DNA from: Neodontobutis hainanensis
Lineage: Eukaryota; Chordata; Actinopteri; Gobiiformes; Odontobutidae
Assembly: GCA_024349245.1 (NCBI GenBank)
Contig: JALDNG010000080.1
Span: 1,556,001 to 1,620,000, forward strand
Reading direction: 5' to 3'
DNA: 64,000 nucleotides
Made by a program: the position numbers and the translations under genes. The notes under the pieces are model-generated. The model worked only from the letters and a program-made list of their open reading frames with translations, was not told where the DNA came from and did no database searches. Below are positions 24,001 to 35,334 of the stretch, one piece after another. The first letter of the stretch is position 1, and each line of letters opens with the position of its first letter.

Positions 24001-25257
24001 TTAAGAGATGGGCGACAGGGATACGGGACACTGGCCGTTGTTGTTCATGATGTCATCCAGGTCTTCGTCGTCAAGGTCCACTGTGAAGGGGAAAGTTCAC
24101 AGGTCAGGGAATGGATAGCTTTAGGGACAAGAGGACACTGAAAAAAAACTTTTCTCTCTCACGGACAAACCTCAACATAGAGAAGTTAGAAAGAAATCCC
24201 TTTTTACAGTTATGTTTAACGTACCATAAAGCCATAAAATGACTGCAGTTAAAGTTGAAAACATATTCAAAGGTTTTTTAAATGTGGCAAACTGTTGGCA
24301 AAGACCTGTCCCTCTTGATTTAAGCAAAAATCTTGTGTAGCAATGTAGTTATTGCAGCTTTTTTTCAACTTTATACATGTACTATATTTAACCCAAATAA
24401 ATCCCTCCAATTGACAACCCTCTGGGAAACCTCCAGACAAAATTGTACATGGAGAAAAAGATTGCATATCATATGATCATAAGTCAATATTTTTATGCAT
24501 AAATTTAACAAAAATGCACAAAAATGCGGGCTCCCTGAGGGATAACCTTTAGGGGTGTGCTAATATATTTTTTTCAATGACAAGTATGATTACTTATAAC
24601 TTATCAATACAGAGTGCTATATCATACTAGATATATTACAATCAGACATGATTTTTCAGATGGTTTGTTTGTTTTAGAGGGCATTTATTTTGTGCCCCTT
24701 GACATTGACAATGTATTTCCAGTTTTTGTGACTTTTAACATTTAGACATTAAATGACAAAAACATTAAAATGAAGCCCTTCATTAACAATTCATTGTGTA
24801 CTAAAACTTTAGAAAACTGCACATTTCTGTTCTTTCACCATGTATATATTGACTCATTCATATTCTTATAATTATCTTCGTATGTCTTGTATTTAGGTGT
24901 CTTTCCCTCTAACTTAATGTGTTTCTTTAGGACTCAAAAGCGAGGAGGCATACAATTCTACAAATGATTTCCCACAAAAGTATTGTTGGAAATTTATTAT
25001 GTTACTGTCATTTCAATTTAAACAAAGTCGAGATACTGTAAATTCTAAACAAAGAAATGTTAACTACTTCACTGACCTTTTTTGGTGCGACCAATCTGGC
25101 CCAGTTTTGGCGCCCTCTGTCCGAGTCTCTGCGGGTTGGGGCCTGCACCGTGGCCGGTGACCTGGGGGTGTCCCGGGTTGAACTGTCCGGCGGGCCCGGG
25201 CTGCCGTGGGGGCCCGCTGGAAGGGATGAGCTCCGGGATGCCTGACGCTCCGTACAT
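24001..25257 (-). CDS. CaMKII inhibitor (CAMK2N family), divergent paralogue
   Basis: Two coding exons on the minus strand, 25257-25077 and 24080-24001, joined by a phase-1 intron (donor GTCAGT, acceptor TTCACAG), give 86 residues. CAMK2N proteins are small cytosolic or synaptic inhibitors that bind the active catalytic domain of CaMKII. Residues 48-59 (QRAPKLGQIGRT) match the family's inhibitory core PPKLGQIGR, followed by KK and the acidic stretch VDLDDEDLDDI where canonical members have VVIEDDRIDDV. The first 47 residues are Gly/Pro-rich and do not resemble the usual MSEVLPYG start. The start is fixed by an in-frame TAG at 25268-25266. A strong acceptor at 25381 (TTTTTACAG) implies at least one upstream non-coding exon. 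The usual length is about 78. The family call rests on the inhibitory core, so function is inferred. Confidence 0.82.
24081..25076 (-). other. Intron of the CaMKII inhibitor gene
   Basis: AT-rich intron of about 1 kb with no nested gene or recognised repeat. Confidence 0.8.
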
Positions 25258-26590
25258 GTCCGCCTGCCTTCTACACAGCCACCACTAGATGTCAGCACAA
25301 CCAAAGCTTCGTCGAGAGCCTCCTCACTTCCGCAACAATGAATGTATAGCGACCAGACGGTTTTAACACCAAGATACAAGCCTGTAAAAAGAAATAAAAA
25401 CGTTTCTTAGAAAAAACAAAACAGAAAAAACGCCCTTTTGTCTCATTGCCGCGTGGCTTTTGTTTCCCTTTCTCTACTCTTCTTCGCTGTTTCTCTCACC
25501 ATTTCTGTCTCAACTGTAAAATACATTTCAGCTAATGGCAACAACGCAGTAAATAGCTTTACATAATACTTTAAAACGCATTTCCGAGTACACCTTCGAA
25601 AAACGCTTTAATTCAGAAGTAAACGTTTTAATGATGTAATATATCACAAACACTACCTCACCTCTTTATCAAAGTGCTGAAACCGGACAGAAAAGCGGCT
25701 TCTCTGCTTCGTGTTGTTTATCTGAGCTCGTGCCTTCTTTCTTCTTCGTGTGTTTGTATTTCTCTCGGGACTGTCGCGGATTTAAAGGAGCCTCTCGTCT
25801 TGCCGCGGGCCTTGGGGATTTCCTCGAATTGTGTTTTGGCTCATATCTCTGCGTGGACGTCACTGCGGGGCTGATATAAGCGACAGGGCTGACAATCCAG
25901 CAGTGCAGGGTAAAGCCCACGGTGGAGGTGTGTCAGAGAGTTTCGACAGCGCAGTGGGTAAGTCACGCACCTGCGGGAAGGAGAGTGACTGAGGCGGCGG
26001 CCAATCACAGAGCTCCCTGCCTCAGTCTCGTGCTTGAGGCGCATATAGAAGCTTGCGTTAGGGCTCAGGTTTACATACAAGAACACAGAAGGGGCAATTC
26101 TGCGCAGTTTGCTTTATGTTGGAATAATAGATAATTAAAATTGCAACTCTACAGGTTTTGAAACTAATAGGCCTACTTTATTTACTTCCCTTTCACTACA
26201 ACTAAGTTTCAGTGGCATAGGCGATCAGGCATTACAGGGGGTGTAGTGGGCCATGTTAGAGTTGGTCCTTACCTTATTACTAAAGGCACTGCCAAATATT
26301 ACACCATAGATGAAAACTGAATCATTAAAGATGCATTTACAAAACCTTTATAAATGCACTATAATCATTGACTGATTTGAACAATACTGAATTATTTTTA
26401 CAACTTTTAGAGGCTTGATTTAAAATGGGTTATGTGTTTTGTTTTTGTCACTGTGACTACGGCGTACAGCCGATAGAATTACAACAGCAGACTTAGGCTA
26501 CATAATTTTAGACTATTTGCACTTTCGAGCCTTTATGGATGCCATTTTCATAAACATGTACAAAAAAGCCATTCTATGCACAAGCATAAA
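25258..26590 (-). promoter_or_regulatory. 5' UTR and likely promoter region of the CaMKII inhibitor gene
   Basis: 5' UTR runs from the acceptor at 25381 to 25258. A GAG|GTGAGG donor-like site near 25662 (minus strand) could end a first non-coding exon. The 25650-26050 stretch is richer in CG dinucleotides than its flanks, as expected of a vertebrate promoter. The exact start site is not determined. 26110-26590 is AT-rich with nothing recognised. Confidence 0.4.
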
Positions 26591-26599
26591 AACTTGCCT

Positions 26600-27870
26600 C
26601 AGCTATAAGTTGTAGTATGTGACATTGAAATGAAACATACTTGTTCCTGTCAAATAAACATAGTTAAAATAATGTTTGGTGACTACAAGTAGACATCGGT
26701 CATTCATGTGTGTTATGTTTAAAATGTTTTGTTTTTTAATACATTTATCCAACCTTGTTATGAAGATCTTTTCCAATATTTTTGCAAACTGTGAAAGCAA
26801 CGAGACTGGCCTGTAGTTTGAGAAGTCATGTTAGAAGTCGATTTTTATGTTTTTGGAAAGATTACAGATGTAGGTGAATGGCTCAATGACAGATTCAATT
26901 ATATTTTTTACAAGTATCATATTTATATCTTTACAATCAGTTAATCCTTTTTTTCCACAGTTTTTTTGTCTACATTGTCAAAGAAAATGCTATCACACTA
27001 TCAATTCTTGTATTTTGGCTTGTGTCTTTTACTTTTAAGTTTATGTCAATAAGACTTGGACCCACATTTGCAAACTATTTACAAAATTCATCATTTCATT
27101 ATATATGTATTTTCCTTTACAAAGTAGTTACTTACTTAGTTACTTACTTAGTTACTTATAATTACACTGTTTATTGTGCCCCATATAGACTTTGAATTAT
27201 TTCTGTTTCATTTAAGTTTTTACTGTAATATTTTATTTTTCATTTTCTGATATTCCAATTTAATTTATTTTTATATTTTTGATACTTGTCTTTACTTTTA
27301 TACTTATACTTGAGCTTCTTTTGTTTTGTATGTGTAAAGTACCTGTACAAATAGTTTTTGTACAGGTACTTTTGTACTATATTTTCTTTCTAAAAGTATT
27401 TTTTTTGCAGTTTTTTCTTATACAGTTTTATCACCTTTCGTGGAGAAGTGGTTATTTGCTACATTAGCTTTCCTAAACATAAACTGTATCCCACTTTTGT
27501 TTTTTTTTTAGATATTTGTTTAGTGCCTTTAGGGCTTTTATTGGCCTTTTTCTGCTTAACATTACAGCAGTATTTTGCTTTATCTTGTGATTGTATCTAA
27601 ATATAGTAAATATAGGCAAATGGCTGCTGATATTGTCATTAAACACCACTCATTAAAATTTCCTCATTTATATTTGTAAAGATGTTGTCTATTGTAGTTG
27701 AACTTTAGGATGTGATTCTGGTTGGTTTAGTTATTAATGGAAAGAAACACAAACTATTCATGAAATTGATAAAATCCATCGGTCCAATTTTTACCCAAAT
27801 TTTCTAAATTAGTTGAAATCCCCACATATTATCTGCATCTTATTTTTAATATAAATAGTTCTATTATTTT
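26600..27870 (-). mobile_element. Heavily decayed non-LTR retrotransposon (LINE)
   Basis: Minus-strand translation shows an endonuclease end (a GDFN-like start and, after frame breaks, a degraded HLPIFTIF block) followed downstream by reverse-transcriptase blocks (SNYRPVSLLSQFAKILEKIF, ITRLDKCIKKQNIL). Stops and frameshifts are frequent. The NYRPVSLL motif separates it from the LINE family at 28.7, 37.4 and 63.3 kb. The clade is not assigned. Confidence 0.65.
27336..27372. repeat. Perfect 16-bp inverted repeat
   Basis: AAAGTACCTGTACAAA (27336-27351) pairs with 27357-27372 across a 5-nt loop. It lies inside the decayed LINE region. Confidence 0.8.
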
Positions 27871-28664
27871 TTCAGTAAATGTTACAACACAGGAGCCGAT
27901 ATGGACTTTTCAGTGCTGATGGCAATATTTTTTTAATCAACCTTAGCTGATGACCAGTACGGGCTGCCAATTTTTATGCCCCAAATATTTGGAGCTGATA
28001 CTGCTTTTGCTTCCTCAGTTAACATCATACAAATCACACAATGATCATAATGATAACAAATGTTACAATTTCCACTTGGTTAGGTTTTCCATTTGGGTGC
28101 ACAAACTTGCTTAGCTATAGTTCATATCTGCAATCTCAGATGGACTGAAAAAGGTGACTACAACTAAATACAGGAAATATATTCAAATCCCCTGTGCCAA
28201 AGGTAGAGGATTTATGGAATGGGCAATCAACAAACGTAACAACAGCGGCCAAACAGAGAAAGCACATATAATAAAGATGGGATTTATGTCTCTTTAAAGA
28301 CAGCCAGATCTGGTGGATCATTTCATTTTTAAAGAGCCATTCGAAAGACTCAATAAAGAACATTTTTATTAAATGAAACATGTACCCCGTCAAAATTTTT
28401 CTCTGCTGACTGTGGTACAAGATTGCATTTCCATTAAATGTAGCCTAGTTCTACAAAATGAATGTAAATTTATTTACAGGGACACATATTCATCACCATT
28501 TAGGCATATTTTTAATTAAACTGATTAAACATAATTAGTACTAGGGCTACAGGTTATTCTTTGCTGCTGAAAGGACTCTAGTGATTCCTGTGCTGGCGTC
28601 GTGTCTCTGTCCCTCCTCTGTTCATCTTTAGTGCAGCTCGTTGTTTTCTTTGGAGCAATATTCT
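27871..28664. other. No gene recognised
   Basis: AT-rich DNA without supported exon or repeat boundary. Confidence 0.4.
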
Positions 28665-29565
28665 ATGAGATTCGGAGTTGTGGCCATAAGGTCTCTGGTG
28701 CCTGTCGAGGCGGCAATTCCAGAACTCAGTGGTAAATACCAGAAGTAAGGGATGTCATCAAGCTAAAGAAGAAGTCCTGGGCAGCTGTTGACCTCAACTG
28801 GGGATATAATCAGACGGTGGAAAGAATACTTTGAGGATCTCCTTAATCCCAATGACATGTCTTTCACTGAGGAAGCAGAGGCCAAGGGCTTGGAGGTGGG
28901 ACTTGTCCATCACCCAAGCTGAAGTCACTGAGGTAGTTAAAAAGCTTCTTGGTGACAAAACACCGGTGGTTTCTGGATATTGTGGGGATGTCCAAGACAT
29001 GTCTTGAAAGAGGAAGCACCTCTGGACTGGCAGACCTGGGTGGTGCTTCCCAGGTCTTCCCAGGTCCCGGGGGACCGGGAGGTGTGTTCCAACTACAGTG
29101 GGATCACATTCCTCGGCCTTCCTGGGACAGTCTAGGGCAGGGTACTGGAGAGGAGAATTCAGCCGATAGTCGAACCTCAGATTCAGGAGGAACAATGCTG
29201 TTTTAGACCCAACCAGTCCACATGTGCTTTGTGGATTTGGAGAAGACATTTGATCGTGTCCCTTGTGGCATATTGTGGGGGGTGTTCTGGAAGTATGGGG
29301 CCTGGGAACCTTTGCTGTCTGGACTCTCTGGTCCCTGTACGACCGGAGCAGGCAGCCAAAATAAATTACATCCACAGATGTGGCTGGGCGCTCCATTAGA
29401 GATAGAGTGAGGAGCTCGGCTACTCGGGAGGAGCTCAGAGAAGAGCCGCTGCTCCTTCACATTGGAAGGAGGCGAGGAGGCTCAGGCATCTGTACCGGAT
29501 GCCTCCTGGACGCCTTCCCTGGGGGTTGTCCCACCAGGAGGAGAACGTTTTATGAGAATGTTACC
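28665..29565 (+). mobile_element. Non-LTR retrotransposon fragment, internally deleted
   Basis: Forward translation shows the segment before the reverse transcriptase (GACRGGNSRTQW, EDLLNPNDM), RT blocks (CSNYSGIT, FVDLEKTFDRVP) and the C-terminal region (RDRVRSSATREELREEPLLL). Frameshifts and missing pieces show a dead copy. The same family is at 37.4-38.4 kb (minus) and 63.3-64.0 kb (plus). Confidence 0.8.
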
Positions 29566-30325
29566 AGCCCAGGTCCTGCCAGTCATCGGCACAAGTTCAA
29601 CAATCTTAATGTCTCAATCAACAACTGTGTGTTGGAGGACGGCAAAACTGCAAGGAACCTCAGTGTCATTTTTGACCCCACATCTCTGCAGCAGCACATT
29701 AGTGAGGTCACTAAACTGGGCTTTTTTCACTTGCGGAATATCTCACAAATTCGCTCCTGCCTCTCTTTAGCTGATGCTGAAATTCTCACTCATGCATTTG
29801 TCACATCCAGGCTGGACTACTGCAATGTGTTATTCTCTGGACTGCCGAAGAAAAGTACTCACAGTCTACAAATGGTCCAAAATACAGCCGCCAGACTTTT
29901 AACAAAAACCAGGAAGTTTGATCACATTACTCCGGTCCTGGCTTCATTACACTGGCTTCCTCATGTTAGAGCTGATTTCAAAGTTCTCTTGTTAACATAT
30001 AAAATCCTTTGTGGACGTGCGCCCTCTTACCTATCTGACCTTATCACCTGGTATACTCCAGCTCGTACCCTTCGCTCTCAGGACGCTGGCCTCCTTCAAC
30101 TTCCTCGAATAAAGAAGAAGTCTGCTGGCTACAGAGCCTTTTCTTATAGAGCCCCTTTTTTGTGGAATGGGCTCCCGGTGGAAGTGCGGCGATCTGACTC
30201 TGTTGAGATTTTCAAAAGCAAACTCAAAACATACTTATTTCACCAAACGTATGGAGACTGATTGATCATAGGGTTAGGTTTACACTGGTTGTAGCTGTAG
30301 GTACACACTCAACCGCTCATATTAT
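29566..30325 (+). mobile_element. L2-clade LINE 3' fragment with a long intact frame
   Basis: An open frame carries the L2 reverse-transcriptase C-terminal hallmarks in order: LDYCNVLFSGLPKK, LQMVQNTAARLL, HITPVLASLHWLP, FKVLLLTYKILCGRAPSYLS, then WNGLPVEVR and a stop at 30259-30261. It is joined in frame to the preceding LINE fragment, so 29380-30261 reads as one 293-codon chimeric frame beginning at a non-ATG codon. The endonuclease and catalytic RT parts are absent. Confidence 0.85.
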
Positions 30326-30720
30326 TATTACATCTGCCTATTTTCAGTAGTATTTAGCACTTTTGTTTTTCTCCTTTCTACCTCGTCCTAGGGTGGACGC
30401 AAACCCCCCCAAACATTTTTGACACCACGGATGACACCATTTTTGTTTTTTAACAGGGACAGGCATACTTAGTAAACATTAATTCATTCAGATTTGTTAC
30501 TCAGTTTTATTTAGTAAACATTACAATTATCTTATTGAACTGCCAATGGAAACAGAAAAACACAAAGACCAGTATAATATTATTCTGTCTGGGTATATTA
30601 TTATCTCGCACATCAAATTGTCTGAAAGAAGCCATGCAGTGAGAAGTAGATGAGGGCTTATCACAGACAGAAAAAATCCCCTCAGGACTTGCCAGGACTG
30701 ATCACGTCTCAGTCTGGGCT
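30326..30720. other. Upstream region of the chemokine-like gene
   Basis: No exon or repeat recognised. Contains the likely promoter-proximal DNA of the gene that follows. Confidence 0.4.
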
Positions 30721-30722
30721 GG

Positions 30723-30730
30723 TATATAAT
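30723..30730 (+). promoter_or_regulatory. TATA-like box of the chemokine-type gene
   Basis: TATATAAT lies 58 bp before the start codon at 30789, a spacing that leaves a short 5' leader of about 30 nt. Confidence 0.5.
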
Positions 30731-30788
30731 TGTCAGAGTCCCACTTTCTCCGTGCAATCTTTGACCGGACCCTTGAGAGAACACACCA

Positions 30789-32260
30789 ATGGATGCTGCC
30801 ATGTCCCGGACCCTCGCTGTGACGCTCCTGCTCCTTCTTATGATCCAGCTCTTTTGTAACGATGCAGGTAATGACCATTTCAGTCTTATTTTTAGTTTAG
30901 CCTGAGCCTAGGAGTTTATGGTAATGTTTAACCGACTTGTTTTTCCGCAGAGGCATCTCCTCTACAGAAGTGCAAATGCAAAAGTACATCTATAGTGAAC
31001 ATTAAAGGTATAGTATGCAAAGTTCTAAATTCTTGCTTTCCAACCTATATTGCAAAGAATGTAAAATTTTGTCCTGATTTAAGTCTTAAACAGGTTAACA
31101 TTTAGTCCAGAGCCCAGTGTAAACTACGGATAGGTACTGTATAACCGTCTGCACCTTTTAGGTTTCTGAGATCAACACTTCAGTGTTCTTTTTAACAAAG
31201 TGAATTTGAAAGAATGTGGACTAAAAGCAAATCCAATTGTAGCCAAGGCTGAGCAGACACTAATTAAGGTGCTGATCCAACTTAAACTCAATTAATTACA
31301 ACGGATACTAATTTATTTCAACCTCGTCCAAATTATTCTTGATACTTGGTTTTCTTCAGACTCCATCGGCCTTTTAGTTTTTGTCCTTGAATACTGTTAC
31401 AGGCTATCATTAGATAATTCTGCAACAGTTGAATCACAAAGTAGGCTGAAATCAGCACAAAACAAATCACATCAATTTGTCAGAGATGTGGTTACATGAG
31501 CGCAAATCTACACCAAATGTATGCAATAATAAAGAGCCTCAGATGGATTAGCAGCACATAGCCATAGCCAACAATGCGCAATAGCACAATAATTCTGCAC
31601 AATAGCAGAACTATTATCCATATTTGTACAAACTTATATGCTTTGACTTATGCATTTGCAGTGTTGCTAACAAGTTAAGTAGTGAAATTTGTTGGTTAAA
31701 GCTGCATTACCTGCAAACATTTGTCACATTGCCACGACACTCTTCAGTTCACAGATTCTTCTTTTTTATTTATGTTTTGCTTTTTAGTGTAAATGAACAT
31801 ATCCAGTGATAGAATAGACATTTCCTCTGTTTTATCAGTCGTCATAATTTCAATGTAAGAAAAAAAAAGAAGGGAAAAACTGTAAGATTTGATGGAAACA
31901 ATATTACTTTTTTTTCTTTTTTTTTCGAAAAAACGGCCTACCCTAGCTTTAATTTTAAGTATTTTTTTCCCCACCAATTTAAGATCAAGCAAGTAAACAT
32001 AAACAAGATACTTCTGTTGTTGTCTAATTTTAGGGCATGATGGGAAGATCAAATGTCTCCCTAGAAACTTTCTCTTCAACAATAGAGGAAACCAGGTCGT
32101 CTGCCTCTGCAGGAAAAGTGAGTAAATACACACTGGGTGGGTGTGGGATTTATTTTTATTAATTTTACATTTATTCTAATAATATACATTTTGTTTTTCT
32201 CAATATTTAGAGCTGTACAAATTCTGCACCCCTGCGTCTCCAGGAATAACCCCACTGTAG
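30789..32260 (+). CDS. Secreted CXC-type chemokine-like protein (four exons)
   Basis: Coding exons 30789-30867, 30951-31007, 32034-32117 and 32211-32260, all GT-AG with phase-1 introns, give 89 residues. Residues 1-26 form a signal peptide with a run of Leu, so the product is secreted. The mature part has a C-K-C motif (C34, C36), C53 and C69, and C69 lies 15 residues after C53, as in CXC chemokines. These act on G-protein-coupled receptors to guide leukocytes. No ELR triplet precedes the CXC motif. Oddities: only 16 residues separate C36 from C53, where about 24 is usual, two extra cysteines (C71, C79) follow C69, and the last exon is very short. A TATA-like box and poly(A) signal frame the gene. 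Another small Cys-rich secreted family is possible. The exon structure is well supported, the family call moderately so. Confidence 0.68.
31008..32033 (+). other. Intron 2 of the chemokine-like gene
   Basis: AT-rich intron of about 1 kb. No nested feature recognised. Confidence 0.65.
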
Positions 32261-32415
32261 TAAACACAAGAGCCACGCCCAGAGGCTAACATATGACTTC
32301 CAATAATAAGATCACATACAAACATGATTATATGTTATGCAATGTACACAAATGTAGCACAGTCTGTATCATATGCAATTTTTTTATACCTGTATTTGAG
32401 TTTAATCATTTTGTA

Positions 32416-32421
32416 AATAAA
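32416..32421 (+). terminator. Poly(A) signal of the chemokine-like gene
   Basis: AATAAA 156 bp after the stop codon, followed within 20 nt by a T-rich stretch. Confidence 0.6.
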
Positions 32422-32429
32422 GTGACTAC

Positions 32430-33390
32430 ATTGTTTTTTTTATTGTTGTATTGCTTATTCATCATTTTTGCTGCAGTCACATTTCAACATAGAATCATTA
32501 TTACCAACAATCAGCTGCATTATATGAGGCAAAAGAGTGCCATAAACTCTTTGTCTATTTATTGTCAACAGTTCATAGAAGACATAGAAACAATCTTTTT
32601 ACAACAAAGTATATGTAAAAGTATGAGAGCAATGTAAACAACAGATAGTTATCCATACTGTTTATATTCTGAGAAAACAAAGACACTTCCAATACGATTT
32701 CTATCTCACACAGAAACACAACTTGTTTAAAGTCACTGCACATACCAGACGCTGCTGTCCTGCCACAGCTCAGTGGAAACACAAGCCCCTTCAGAATCAC
32801 TTGTATCCAACGTGACCCATTCAGTGGAAATGAGTAGTGATAAAACAGTAAAGGTTTACAGTTTAGGAACGCTCTCCTGTTTCAAAGCCGTTGTCGTATT
32901 TCTCACACATTTGCGAAATCATACTGTTGTTTTAACTGAAACGTGTCTGGAAGGTTAGACATTAATCTATAATTGTGATAGAACAAAGTCAGACTACAGG
33001 ACGCTTTTTGCCTTTGAAACTGAGTCAGTTTTGTTTGTCTTGGGTGATTTTGTGTCCAGAACAATGTGCATTGTAAAAGTAAAAACCCCACTAATACAGC
33101 AACAGATAACTGTCTCTCAGTTCTCTAGTCCAATACCCTTCAAATGAAGGTGAAATGCAGCATGGTTTTGGACATTATTGCTCTCCGAGATTAAATCAAC
33201 CCTTGACATGTTCTGCTGAAGCACAGGATTGTTGCGTTCTTTATGGAACAGGTTTAGCCTCAACTCCTATGTTTACACAAATAAGCCACGATTTTTGATG
33301 GAACATCCCTCTGAATGTCTCAGTAGCTACTGGTAATCTAAACAAACAAACAAATCTCAGGCCCAGTCAGCTGGCAGTACTCACACTGAC
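32430..33390. other. No gene recognised
   Basis: Intergenic AT-rich DNA. The reading frames present are short and without family features. Confidence 0.4.
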
Positions 33391-33394
33391 TGGC

Positions 33395-33600
33395 TCGGGA
33401 GCTAGGGAGGGTTTTCCGATGAGTGGAAGGTTGGCGGTACAATCCCAAGTTCCTGTTCATGTTGTTGTCCCTGTTCAAGTGTCCCTGGGCAAGAAATTGA
33501 AACCTACCTTTCTTGCAACATTAGTGAATGAATGAGTGAGTGCTTGTGTGTGAATGGAGGCCATAATCTAAAATAATAATAATAATGTTATTTCAATGCA
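33395..33600 (+). repeat. Degenerate tRNA-derived SINE
   Basis: GGAAGGTTGGCGGTACAATCC resembles a B box and is followed by GTGTCCCTGGGCAAGAAATT and a tail ending in AATAATAATAAT. Confidence 0.65.
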
Positions 33601-34777
33601 GCCATTTATTATTTACCATCATGCACAGTCACAGTAATGCAGAATCTGGACCTGTACAGGCGGACGCAGGCGGTGGAGGGCACCTGCAGCCACCTGCATC
33701 AGAGACGGCATTCACCTTGAGCTGACACGATTACAGTTATTAGGGCCAGGATTGAGATATAGATCATAAAATGTCACGTTCAGTTTTTCTCGTTTAAGAT
33801 CATGTGTCTCAGCCCTCATGGAAATGTTTTGCAAAAATAAGGGCACTCCAATTCTCCTGTCCAACCATGCCGTGTTTTTCTACTTTATACATTCATTTTT
33901 CTCTTTTATTCCATTATCTTGAATTTGAATCTCTCTAAAACTAAAAAGACACTCTAAAAAGAACAGCAGTGAAAGTCGTTCACAGTGAGCATCTGGTCGG
34001 ACATAAACAGATTTAGTCACTGAGTAAACTGTCCCAACACCTCGAGTCAGCAGACCACAATGTAACAGGACCACGTCACTCTGTTTACCAATGTCTGTTT
34101 ACGCCAAAACACTGCAGTCAGAGCAAAAAGCACTAACGAATGTCAAACGGGAAAAGACAAAAAAGAAAAGAAAAGGAATTAAGACATTCTAGTAACTCTG
34201 CCTGTTTCTTCAATCTCTTGAATCTTTGATCAATTTCCAGGTAAGTCATTTTGTTTTTGGTCAAGAGCAGGGCTAAATTCATAACTAATGTGAGGAGAAA
34301 GTGGCGTTCGGGGACATTTTTAAAGTGTAAAGGCTGTGGAAGTTCAGTCTTGGTTTCCTGTGGACGGTTAAGTTTTAACCTGATCTCACTCAGGCGTCTA
34401 ACCTCATGTAGATGATTGAACGACCTTTGAAAAAATAACTACTCATTCACTGACCTTGTTTCTCATCTGAATATCCAATCACATCAAATCTTGGACAGGC
34501 GTGGCTCTGTGGAGGTCTTGCACTCCTCTTTGGAGTCAATGTTTGATTACATCGTGCTATTTTGTATTTGGATAATGTTTCTCCGGGTCACTAGGTTAAG
34601 ACATTTGTCCATTTAGAGTAACAACAATTAGTAAAATAACCTCTTCTTAGTTTGAACTTACCTTTTGATTTAAGGGCAAATTAATACGAGTTAATACAAT
34701 GAAACCGTCTTATTTAGAAATATGCTAAACATAACAACTGCGAACTCAAAAAAAAAAAAGTATATTATATCAAAATA
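33601..34777. other. No gene recognised
   Basis: Intergenic DNA without a convincing exon. Confidence 0.4.
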
Positions 34778-35190
34778 TGCACGTGGCAGAGTGGTTAGCA
34801 CTTCTGCCTTACAGCAAGAAGGTCGTGAGTTCAAAACCCGGCCGACTCAAATATTCTCGGCCGACTCCGGTCTTTCTGTGAGGAGTCTGCATGTCCTCCA
34901 CGTGTTACTGTGGGTTCTCTCCAGGTACTCCGGCTTCCTCCCACCGTCCAAAGACATGTATGTATAGGTTAATTGGCAACTCTAAAGTGTCCCTAGTGAA
35001 TGAATGTGAGAGTGAATGTTTGTCTGTCAGTGTTTGTCTCTATATGTTAGCCCTGCGACTAACTGGCCACTGTCCAGGGTGTACCCCGCCTCAGGCCCAA
35101 AGCTGCTGGGATAGGCTCCAGTCACCCGCGACCCCTAACGGGACAAAGCGGTAGAAAATGAATGAAAAAAATGAATGAATGAATATCAAA
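34778..35190 (+). repeat. V-SINE (DANA/Mermaid type), nearly full length
   Basis: A tRNA-like head (GTGGCAGAGTGGTTAGCACT, GTGAGTTCAAAACCC) precedes the conserved V-SINE body (GTGGGTTCTCTCCAGGTACT, TAGGTTAATTGGCAACTCT) and the 3' part GTCCAGGGTGTACCCCGCCT ending in GAATGAATGAATG. A second copy lies at 54.5 kb. This copy has a short internal duplication around CGGCCGACTC. Confidence 0.9.
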
Positions 35191-35334
35191 AAATATAAAC
35201 ACATAGCTTTACATACTTATTTATATTTAATTTATTTGGAAACATTAAAAGCTTTGGAAGCCAATGGGAATTATATGAATTGTAGTTTACTGTTATGTAT
35301 TTTGATATTATTTGAATTTTTGTGTGGCTCAGAA

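Noticed and set aside
28794..29460. Minus-strand frames of up to 200 codons
   Set aside because: They are the antisense of the LINE on the plus strand, whose sense translation shows reverse-transcriptase motifs.
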